DNA of 39,631 bases. Origin: Holophagaceae bacterium (lineage in GTDB: Bacteria > Acidobacteriota > Holophagae > Holophagales > Holophagaceae). The notes below the pieces were generated by a model. The model was not told the DNA's origin and searched no databases. It saw nothing but the letters and a program-made list of their open reading frames with translations. A program made the translations under genes and the position numbers. The stretch is from NCBI GenBank assembly GCA_025353305.1, contig JANXQX010000327.1, positions 1 to 39,631 on the forward strand. Direction: 5' to 3'. Shown one piece after another: positions 33,713 through 39,631 of the stretch (its first letter is position 1; every line of letters begins with the position of its first letter).

Positions 33713-34324
33713 CTAGTTCTGCTCGGCACCCCCATCGGCGTAGACGAGGGCCAGCTCGTTCCACATGCGCTCTTCTTTGGGCTTGGCCTCAACGGTGTGC
33801 ATGGCCCATTCAGCGGCCAGCTCCAGCTTGCCGCTGCGAACCGCCGCCCGGGTGAACGCAGCGCAGTTCTGCCAATCCTTGGGATCCAAGATCCAGGCGC
33901 GCTTCATGAGTTCAACGGCCTTGTCGGTCATGCCCGCATCCAGCAGATTCACGGCGGCCTTGGCAAAGGCATTCTTGGTTTTGGGATCCATGATCACCAT
34001 CTTGTCGAGGGCAGCCACAGCTTCCGGCTTGAACCCGTTCTTCAACCAGGCGTAGGCGATAAGGCGGTGGGTTTCGCCATCCTTGGGGTCCTCAATCAGG
34101 GCTGCCGTGAAGGCTCCTTCTGCTTTGGGGCGGTCGCCACTCGCCAGGTAGGCGCGACCGTACTCCGCCAACAGGCGGCTGTCCTTGGGTTTGATGGCCC
34201 GGGCGCGGTCCGCGCACCCCGACATCACGGCGCGGGGGTCACCTTTGAAGAAGGCCTGATCCACACCGGCCGGAGCCTGAGCGAGGAGGGTCCCTGCGAA
34301 CAGAAGGAAGATCAGGTTTCGCAT
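33713..34324 (-). CDS. Secreted TPR protein (paralogue of 28926-29534)
   Basis: 203 residues from the ATG at 34324, where a signal peptide (LIFLLFAGTLLAQ) begins; the frame extends far upstream through the carboxyltransferase gene only as a shadow. Helical TPR-like units: SRLLAEYGRAYLASGDRPKAEGAF, THRLIAYAWLKNGFKPEAVAAL, NAFAKAAVNLLDAGMTDKAVEL and AAVRSGKLELAAEWAM. Shared blocks with the gene at 28926 include FF-G-x-RAV-GCA-RAxAIKPKDSRLLAEYGR. Twenty-six bases after the carboxyltransferase gene, so perhaps in its transcript. Confidence 0.82.
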   Translation of the reverse strand: MRNLIFLLFAGTLLAQAPAGVDQAFFKGDPRAVMSGCADRARAIKPKDSRLLAEYGRAYLASGDRPKAEGAFTAALIEDPKDGETHRLIAYAWLKNGFKPEAVAALDKMVIMDPKTKNAFAKAAVNLLDAGMTDKAVELMKRAWILDPKDWQNCAAFTRAAVRSGKLELAAEWAMHTVEAKPKEERMWNELALVYADGGAEQN

Positions 34325-34350
34325 GGTGACTCCATATTTGTCGGGTTGGC

Positions 34351-35889
34351 TCAAAGCGGGATATTCCCATGTTTCTTGGGCGGCGTAACGTCCCGTTTCG
34401 TTTCGAGCAAGGCCAGGGCCCGCACCAGTTTCTTGCGGGTTTCCCGGGGCAGGATGACTTCGTCCACAAAGCCGAATTCCGCAGCGATATAGGGATTGGC
34501 GAATTTCTCGTTGTACTCGGCGATGAGCTCCGCCCGCTTGGCCACTGGATCCGTGGCGCTCGCCACCGCCTTGCCGTGGAGGACGTTCACCGCGCCCTCG
34601 GCGCCCATGACGGCAATCTCCGCGGTGGGATAGGCGAAGTTGAAATCCGTGCGGATGTGCTTGGAGGCCATCACGCAATAGGCCCCGCCGTAGGCCTTGC
34701 GCGTGATGACCGTGATTTTCGGAACGGTTGCTTCACAGAAGGCGAAGAGCAGTTTCGCGCCGTGGCGGATGATGCCGCCATGCTCCTGATTCACGCCAGG
34801 TAGGAAACCTGGCACGTCCTCGAAGGTGATGATGGGGATGTTGAAGGCATCGCAGAAGCGCACGAACCGGGCGCCTTTCTCCGAAGCCGAGATGTCCAGC
34901 ACCCCCGCCAGGAAGGCCGGCTGATTGGCCACGATGCCCACGCTGCGGCCGTCGATCCGGGCAAAGCCGACCACGATGTTAGGCGCGAAGGCTTCATGCA
35001 CTTCAAAAAATATCGCATCATCCACAATGCCCTTGATGATGAGCCGGATGTCGTAGGGCTTGCTGGCGTCGTCCGGCACCACGCTGTCGAGTTCCGGGTT
35101 TTCCAATGGCTGCGGGGTCCGCGGCGCCTTGCGGGGCGTTTCCCCGAGGTTGTTGCTGGGCAGGAAGGAAAGCAGTTCGCGGGTATGGGCGAGGGCCGCC
35201 AGGTCGCTTGGCTGCACAAACTGCGCGACACCGCTGCGCGCGCTGTGGGTGGTGGCGCCACCCAGCTCTTCCTTGGTCACTTCCTCATGAGTGACCGCCT
35301 TGATGACATCCGGTCCGGTCACGAACATGTAACTCGTTCCTCGGACCATGGTGATGAAATCCGTGATGGCGGGACTGTAGACCGCGCCTCCGGCGCAGGG
35401 TCCCATGATGAGTGAGATCTGGGGAATCACGCCGCTGGCGAGCGTGTTCCGCAGAAAAATATCCGCGTAGCCCCCCAGGGAGACCACGCCTTCCTGGATA
35501 CGTGCGCCACCACTGTCGTTCAGGCCGATGACCGGGCAGCCGATCTTCATTGCCAGGTCCATGACCTTGCAGATTTTTTTCGCGTAGCCCTCGGATAGCG
35601 AACCGCCAAAGACCGTGAAATCCTGGGCGAAGATCGCCACGGGTCGCCCGTCCACGCGACCAAAACCGGTGATCACGCCATCCCCGGGAATCTTTTCCAA
35701 ATCCGGCGTGCGATGCACCATCAGCGCATCCATCTCCTCGAAGGAACCCTCGTCGAGAAAGGCCGCGATCCGTTCCCGGGCGGTCAGTTTGCCGCCCTCG
35801 TGTTGCTTCAAAACGCGGGCCTCACCGCCACCGGCTTGGGCGACGGCGTGCTTGGCTTTAAGGGTCTCGATCTTTTTTTCCAGGGACAT
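34351..35889 (-). CDS. Acyl-CoA carboxylase carboxyltransferase subunit (PccB/MmdA family)
   Basis: 512 residues, full length for the beta subunit of propionyl-CoA carboxylase or the alpha subunit of methylmalonyl-CoA decarboxylase. Landmarks: [132 protein letters not shown] (read as two adjacent blocks), and [10 protein letters not shown]. It carries carboxyl transfer from carboxybiotin to an acyl-CoA. The biotin carboxylase or decarboxylase partners are not in the window, so the direction is undecided. GGAG lies five to six bases before the ATG. Confidence 0.95.
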   Translation of the reverse strand: MSLEKKIETLKAKHAVAQAGGGEARVLKQHEGGKLTARERIAAFLDEGSFEEMDALMVHRTPDLEKIPGDGVITGFGRVDGRPVAIFAQDFTVFGGSLSEGYAKKICKVMDLAMKIGCPVIGLNDSGGARIQEGVVSLGGYADIFLRNTLASGVIPQISLIMGPCAGGAVYSPAITDFITMVRGTSYMFVTGPDVIKAVTHEEVTKEELGGATTHSARSGVAQFVQPSDLAALAHTRELLSFLPSNNLGETPRKAPRTPQPLENPELDSVVPDDASKPYDIRLIIKGIVDDAIFFEVHEAFAPNIVVGFARIDGRSVGIVANQPAFLAGVLDISASEKGARFVRFCDAFNIPIITFEDVPGFLPGVNQEHGGIIRHGAKLLFAFCEATVPKITVITRKAYGGAYCVMASKHIRTDFNFAYPTAEIAVMGAEGAVNVLHGKAVASATDPVAKRAELIAEYNEKFANPYIAAEFGFVDEVILPRETRKKLVRALALLETKRDVTPPKKHGNIPL

Positions 35890-35950
35890 GAAAGCTCCGG
35901 TCCGCCATCGTGTTGACCATACCTATTTTGACGTAACACCTCAGCCAAGA

Positions 35951-36490
35951 TCAGGACTTTGGTTTCACCCGCACCGCGTCCTCGGGCAGTGTTTCACCAC
36001 CCACAACGTGGAAATGCAGGTGGAAAACCGACTGGCTGGCGTCCTTGCCGGTATTGACGATGATGCGGAAACCAGAAGCCGCGATGCCAGCTTCCCGCGC
36101 GACTTTTGCACAGGTCGTGATCAGGGCGCTGCGGGTCTCCATGGGAAGCTGCTCGAGTTCCGTGAGGTTGGACACATGCTGCTTGGGAATCACCAGCAGA
36201 TGCACCTTCGCCCGGGGCTTGATGTCCCAGAAGGCCAGGACACGGTCATCTTCGAATACCTTTTGCGAAGGCGCCTTGTCCGCGATGATCTTGCAGAATA
36301 TACAGTTGGAATTTGCGTGGTATTCGGGATGCGCATCTACCCAGGCAGTTGAGGCCACTGGAGGCGCCTGCACTGCTGCCTGGGCTGATGTTGGCGCCAG
36401 TGGTTGGGCTGGTGCCTGAGCTGGCGCTAAAACGTCCTGGGCCAGCAGGGGCAGGGCGAGCAATAAGGGAAGCAGGATGCGAGGCCTCAT
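35951..36490 (-). CDS. HIT-domain protein with signal peptide
   Basis: 179 residues. The N-terminus is a Sec signal peptide ([18 protein letters not shown]) and an Ala/Pro/Gln-rich linker (about 20-48), then a complete HIT (histidine triad) domain: zinc pair [29 protein letters not shown], and the active [12 protein letters not shown] proteins hydrolyse nucleotide phosphoramidates or nucleotidyl conjugates and are nearly always cytosolic, so an exported one is unusual. The start overlaps the transaldolase stop by four bases (ATGA), 61 bp ahead of the carboxyltransferase gene. Confidence 0.9.
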   Translation of the reverse strand: MRPRILLPLLLALPLLAQDVLAPAQAPAQPLAPTSAQAAVQAPPVASTAWVDAHPEYHANSNCIFCKIIADKAPSQKVFEDDRVLAFWDIKPRAKVHLLVIPKQHVSNLTELEQLPMETRSALITTCAKVAREAGIAASGFRIIVNTGKDASQSVFHLHFHVVGGETLPEDAVRVKPKS

Positions 36491-37134
36491 CGTCCACCCT
36501 TCTTCCAGTCCGCCAGGAAATTTTCCAGGCCCTGGTCGGTCAGGGGGTGGCTGAGCATCTGGTCAAAAACTTTCGGCGGGATGGTGGCGATGTGCGCACC
36601 CGCCAACGCTGCCTCCGTGACATGCCGGGGACCCCGGATGGACGCCGCGAGCACCTGGGTCTCCAGCCCATAGTTATCGAAGATCTGCACCAGATCCTCG
36701 ACGATCTCCATGCCGATGTGGTTGATGTCATCCAGCCGCCCGACGAAGGGCGAAACCATCGTCGCGCCCGCCTTGGCGGCCATCAGGCCCTGGGTGGCGC
36801 TGAAGCACAGGGTCACGTTGGTGTGGATGCCCTCCTGCTTGAAGGCGTGGCAGGCCTTGAGGCCCTCGGCGGTGAGCGGGACTTTCACCACGACGTTCTT
36901 ATGGATCTTAGCGAGCTTGCGGCCCTCCGCGATCATCCCTTGGGCCTCAGTGGCCAGGACTTCCGCGGATATGGGACCATCCACGATGCCGCAGATCTCC
37001 TGGATGATCGCCTCGAAGGATTTACCACTTTCCTTGGCGATGAGGCTCGGATTCGTGGTCACCCCGTCCAGGATGCCCAGGGCATTGATGCGCTTGATGT
37101 CAGCGATGCTGGCGGTATCGATAAAAAATTTCAT
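36487..37134 (-). CDS. Transaldolase / fructose-6-phosphate aldolase, small type (TalC/FSA)
   Basis: 215 residues from the ATG at 37134 with GGAG five bases upstream; longer frames to 37950 are shadows of thyX. Landmarks: [22 protein letters not shown], the Schiff-base lysine in [29 protein letters not shown], and [10 protein letters not shown]. This 215-220 residue form is common in bacteria as a transaldolase of the pentose phosphate pathway. Head of a run continuing with the HIT gene (4-bp overlap), then the carboxyltransferase and TPR genes. Divergent from thyX, with a palindrome between. Confidence 0.95.
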   Translation of the reverse strand: MKFFIDTASIADIKRINALGILDGVTTNPSLIAKESGKSFEAIIQEICGIVDGPISAEVLATEAQGMIAEGRKLAKIHKNVVVKVPLTAEGLKACHAFKQEGIHTNVTLCFSATQGLMAAKAGATMVSPFVGRLDDINHIGMEIVEDLVQIFDNYGLETQVLAASIRGPRHVTEAALAGAHIATIPPKVFDQMLSHPLTDQGLENFLADWKKGGR

Positions 37135-37230
37135 GAAAACTCCGAGTGGTTTCGCTGTCAGACCGAAGCGGTGGGTATTGCCCGACCTGGGTGTGGGGGG
37201 CTCTAGAGGAGCAGTCAAGCAGAGCGAGCA

Positions 37231-37254
37231 GGAAACCGCACATGTGTGGTTTCC
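37231..37254. promoter_or_regulatory. 24-bp near-perfect palindrome between transaldolase and thyX
   Basis: Arms GGAAACC (37231-37237) and GGTTTCC (37248-37254) flank a perfect CACATGTG core, with a single mismatched pair (G/T) between arm and core. It lies 97 bp before the transaldolase start and 70 bp before the thyX start, a good place for an operator serving both. As RNA it would fold as well. Confidence 0.55.
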
Positions 37255-37323
37255 CACCGGGATCATGTTAGAACCTTTCATTGTCTCAGGGCCTGCGCCA
37301 ACCTCAAAGAACTGGAGTTCCCG

Positions 37324-38025
37324 ATGCCCCAAGTGCCCCAAGTGCCGCAATCCGAAATCACGGTCCTCGATAAAGGCTTCGTCCGCCTGGTGGATGTCAT
37401 GGGCTCGGACTTGTCCGTGGTCAATGCGGCACGCGTGAGTTTCGGCAAGCGCAAGGATACGTTTGACGAGGGCGACAAGAAGCTGATCCGGTACCTGGCC
37501 ACCCACGAGCACACATCGCCCTTCCGCCACGCCTACATGCAGTTCCACGTGAAGGCGCCGATCTTCGTGTTCCGCCAGTGGATGAAACATCAGGTGGGCT
37601 GCGCGTGGAATGAGGTTTCGGGGAGGTATGTGGAGTTCGCGGATGATGAGTTTTTCGTGCCCGCAAGCTTCCGCCAGCAGGCCAAGGTGAACAAGCAGGG
37701 GAGCGAGGGCGAGATCGATGAAGGCAACCGGGGTCCCGCCATGGATGCCTATCTCGAGGCCTGTCAGGGGAGCGTGGCCCAGTACAAGAAGATGCTGGCG
37801 CTGGGGGTCTGCCGGGAGCAGGCCCGTTGCGTGCTGCCCCTGGGCCTCTACTCGGAGGTCTACTGGACCACCAGCCTTCAGGCCGTGGCGCATTTCATCC
37901 GCCTGCGCACCGAGAGCCACGCCCAGTGGGAGATCCAGCAGTACGCCCACGCCGTTCGGACCCTCATCGAGGACCGGTTTTCCGCGAGCCTTGAGGCGCT
38001 GCTGGATACGGATAAAGACCGATGA
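37324..38025 (+). CDS. thyX: Flavin-dependent thymidylate synthase ThyX, KHQ variant
   Basis: 233 residues from the ATG at 37324 (GGAG seven bases upstream). ThyX makes dTMP from dUMP with methylene-THF and FAD. Landmarks: [33 protein letters not shown], the substrate motif region [20 protein letters not shown] (about 83-102), [12 protein letters not shown] and [16 protein letters not shown]. The classical motif is RHR-X7-S; here the three residues are K-H-Q and an extra residue precedes the serine. I recall the same change in some phage-type ThyX proteins, so it may be a subfamily rather than damage. The stop overlaps the aminotransferase start by four bases. Confidence 0.93.
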   Translation: MPQVPQVPQSEITVLDKGFVRLVDVMGSDLSVVNAARVSFGKRKDTFDEGDKKLIRYLATHEHTSPFRHAYMQFHVKAPIFVFRQWMKHQVGCAWNEVSGRYVEFADDEFFVPASFRQQAKVNKQGSEGEIDEGNRGPAMDAYLEACQGSVAQYKKMLALGVCREQARCVLPLGLYSEVYWTTSLQAVAHFIRLRTESHAQWEIQQYAHAVRTLIEDRFSASLEALLDTDKDR

Positions 38026-39263
38026 ACCAGGTGCATTCAGCGAAGCCTCCTCTGGATCCCCTGCTTTTCGATCTCGATGTGGACCGCCTTTGGGTCATGC
38101 ACTGTTCTGAAGGACCTGTAACAAGGGCCTCGCTCGAGGCGGTCAAAGCTTTTTTGCCCAAGGAATCCCAGCCCTGGAAACTGAGCTGGGTTGAAGACTT
38201 TCAGGGCATTCCTGAGGCCACAAAAGGAGAAGCGGCGAAGCTCCTCGGGGTGAGTGCTGAGGACATCAGCCTGACCGCCACGACCTCTTCAGGCCTCCAA
38301 CTCATCGCTCAAGGGTTTCCCTGGAAGACGGGTGATGAGGTGCTCGCACCCTTGGGAGAATTTCCTTCCAATGTCTGGCCATGGAAGGCCCTTGCTCCAC
38401 AGGGCGTCAGCTTTCGCGAAGTCCCGCTGTGGCAAGGGCACACATCAGGAGTGGAAGCCTGGAATTCAAGCCCACCACCCCCAAACGCCGAAGCGGAAAC
38501 GCGCCTGCTCGACGCGATCACCGACCGCACCAGGCTCCTTGCGCTGAGTTGGGTACGTTTCCAGGATGGCTTGAAGCTGGACCTGCCTTGGCTGGGCAGC
38601 GCCTGCCAGGAACGCGGCGTGCATCTGGTGGTGGATGGAATTCAAGGGGCGGGTACCCACAAGCCTGATCTCACCGGCGTCAGCGCCTTTGCAACCGGCG
38701 GCCACAAGGGGATTCTGGCCCCGCAAGGCCTGGGATTCCTCTGGACCGATGCGAGGTTCCGGGCGCTTCTGGCACCTGCGGGCACATGGCTTTCAGTGGA
38801 AGACGGCACCAATTTCGCTCGACCTTCCACGGATTTCAAACGCGACTGGCTGGCGGATGGCCGCCGCCTGGAACCCGGCAGCCCTTCGCTCCTGGGGTGC
38901 GTGGCCCTGAACGCCTCGATGGCCTGCCTCAATGGCGCCCCCGAAGGCGCCATAGAAGCCCACGTATATTCCTTGCAAGAGACACTCCTATCGGCCCTCT
39001 CCAAATCTTCAACCTGGGCGGGCGAGGCCAAGCGGCTCCAAGGCTTGTTGGAAGAAGATCGCCTGGGGCCGGTGCTTTCGTTTCATCACCAAGGTCGCGG
39101 GCAGGAATTCCTCAATGGCATTCTTCGAGAGGGATTTAACCAAGGCATCTACGCTTCCGTGCGCGAGGGCTACCTCCGGGTCGCCTTCCATGGCATGCAT
39201 ACCCAAGCCGATGTGGACCGGGTGCTGACGTGGCTCACGGTTCCTTTCGGGGGCAGGTGCTGA
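38022..39263 (+). CDS. Class V aminotransferase family PLP enzyme
   Basis: 413 residues, ATGA overlap with thyX. Fold-type I landmarks: [13 protein letters not shown] (start of the PLP phosphate site), [24 protein letters not shown] with the aspartate that holds the pyridine ring, and the Schiff-base lysine in [18 protein letters not shown]. The general arrangement fits cysteine desulfurase/kynureninase-like class V enzymes, but a desulfurase catalytic cysteine loop is not evident. Substrate unknown. Coupled to thyX. Its last 29 bases overlap the convergent YgaP-like gene. Confidence 0.85.
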   Translation: MNQVHSAKPPLDPLLFDLDVDRLWVMHCSEGPVTRASLEAVKAFLPKESQPWKLSWVEDFQGIPEATKGEAAKLLGVSAEDISLTATTSSGLQLIAQGFPWKTGDEVLAPLGEFPSNVWPWKALAPQGVSFREVPLWQGHTSGVEAWNSSPPPPNAEAETRLLDAITDRTRLLALSWVRFQDGLKLDLPWLGSACQERGVHLVVDGIQGAGTHKPDLTGVSAFATGGHKGILAPQGLGFLWTDARFRALLAPAGTWLSVEDGTNFARPSTDFKRDWLADGRRLEPGSPSLLGCVALNASMACLNGAPEGAIEAHVYSLQETLLSALSKSSTWAGEAKRLQGLLEEDRLGPVLSFHHQGRGQEFLNGILREGFNQGIYASVREGYLRVAFHGMHTQADVDRVLTWLTVPFGGRC

Positions 39264-39444
39264 AACCGAAAACCGTGTACAGCGGGCATGAGCCGACCAG
39301 CCCGGTGAGCAGCGGAATGATACCGAAATACCCTAAGGGCGTCTTGGGCCCCACAAACACGAGGGACAGCCCGGCCAGCCCCAAGAGCACGCGGATGACC
39401 CGTTCGATCAGGTGTTCGTTGGTGGGCAGGATCCTACTCAGCAT
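39235..39444 (-). CDS. YgaP-like (DUF2892) inner-membrane protein
   Basis: 69 residues with two hydrophobic segments. The DUF2892 (YgaP transmembrane) pattern is clear: N-x-x-x-IERVIRVLLGLAGLSLV, then [27 protein letters not shown], with the conserved CPLY and final Cys. Here it lacks the rhodanese domain found in E. coli YgaP. Function unknown. AAGGAG lies just upstream of the ATG. Tail overlaps the aminotransferase gene by 29 bp. Confidence 0.93.
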   Translation of the reverse strand: MLSRILPTNEHLIERVIRVLLGLAGLSLVFVGPKTPLGYFGIIPLLTGLVGSCPLYTVFGFSTCPRKEP

Positions 39445-39525
39445 GACATTCTCCTTAAAAGAAGAGCCACTCGGGCCGCTTCACATTAATCCCGGATTCC
39501 GCAGTTGAACCCGACCGAAAGAGGT

Positions 39526-39601
39526 TGCACCGATTGGAGCGATTGATTTTCCTGTAGTTGCGAAACAAACGGGAGGATCAGATGGCGGACCAATCGGTGC
39601 A
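39526..39601. promoter_or_regulatory. 12-bp inverted repeat enclosing a ribosome site and start codon
   Basis: TGCACCGATTGG (39526-39537) and its exact complement CCAATCGGTGCA (39590-39601) are 52 bp apart. The second arm lies in codons 3-7 of the next gene, so its ribosome site and ATG would sit in the loop of an RNA stem, or the arms could be two operator halves. Confidence 0.5.
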
Positions 39602-39631
39602 GCCCAAGTTTACCGCTTCGGGTGGGGGTGA
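39582..39631 (+). CDS. Start of a further gene, cut off by the window end
   Basis: An ATG at 39582 has GGGAGG five bases upstream and opens a frame (MADQSVQPKFTASGGG) with no stop up to the last base of the window. Only 16 complete codons are visible, so the product cannot be named. The sequence after the YgaP-like gene promoter (39445-39581) holds the promoter of this gene. Confidence 0.6.
   Translation, partial: MADQSVQPKFTASGGG

Noticed and set aside
33459..33764. Possible 101-residue gene on the minus strand in the 33348-33712 gap
   Set aside because: No ribosome site, Arg-rich untidy composition and overlap with the TPR gene end; looks like a chance frame.

Overview
The window (about 39.6 kb, roughly 60% G+C by eye) is densely packed bacterial chromosome with short intergenic gaps, many 1-8 bp gene overlaps, and no rRNA, tRNA, phage, transposon or CRPSPR-like array that I can see. 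The gene content points to a Gram-negative, probably Acidobacteriota of the Holophaga/Geothrix kind: outer-membrane CBM9/DUF5916 barrel, LolA, Tat- and lipobox-exported proteins, ThyX, DUF1800/DUF1501 pair, KimA transporters and queuosine synthesis. That taxonomic guess is inference only.

Layout. 1-2.0 kb: the 3' end of an MsbA-like ABC exporter overlapping queA. 2.0-6.0 kb: a small membrane protein, then an operon of a haem-like lipoprotein, a DUF1800 protein and a Tat-exported DUF1501 protein. 6.0-11.0 kb (minus): M1 peptidase, a small secreted protein, a TauE/SafE exporter and an MFS transporter. 11.1-15.1 kb: a PdeM-like metallophosphoesterase that has lost its metal ligands, a DUF192 protein and a DUF5916 outer-membrane protein. 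15.0-18.1 kb (minus): a peptide-modification cassette made of a Lys/Cys/Gly-repeat precursor (HvfA/bufferin type), an MNIO (DUF692) oxidase and a DUF2063 partner, followed by lipA. 18.5-22.6 kb: two tandem kimA-type potassium importers with duplicated leaders. 22.6-27.5 kb (minus): a WalJ-like hydrolase, LolA, and a zinc-ribbon FHA / TPR / zinc-ribbon RDD trio. 27.5-34.3 kb: GNAT and CPBP genes, then two paralogous secreted TPR genes flanking a convergent pair: a HEAT-repeat protein whose N-terminal half looks like the vitellogenin/large-lipid-transfer-protein fold, and a large secreted beta-rich protein of unknown function. 34.3-39.6 kb: carboxyltransferase subunit, an exported HIT protein, transaldolase, an atypical ThyX, a class V aminotransferase, a YgaP-like membrane protein and the start of one more gene.

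The best candidates for undescribed biology are the precursor/MNIO cassette with a perfect hairpin between precursor and enzyme genes, the bacterial vitellogenin-like protein with its secreted neighbour, the DUF1800/DUF1501/lipoprotein operon with a non-canonical haem-type motif, the ligand-less PdeM homologue, and heptanucleotide repeats that sit at convergent gene ends. Intergenic stretches above 300 bp are only 18121-18507 (structured leader and CRP-like site) and 33348-33712 (nothing recognised).
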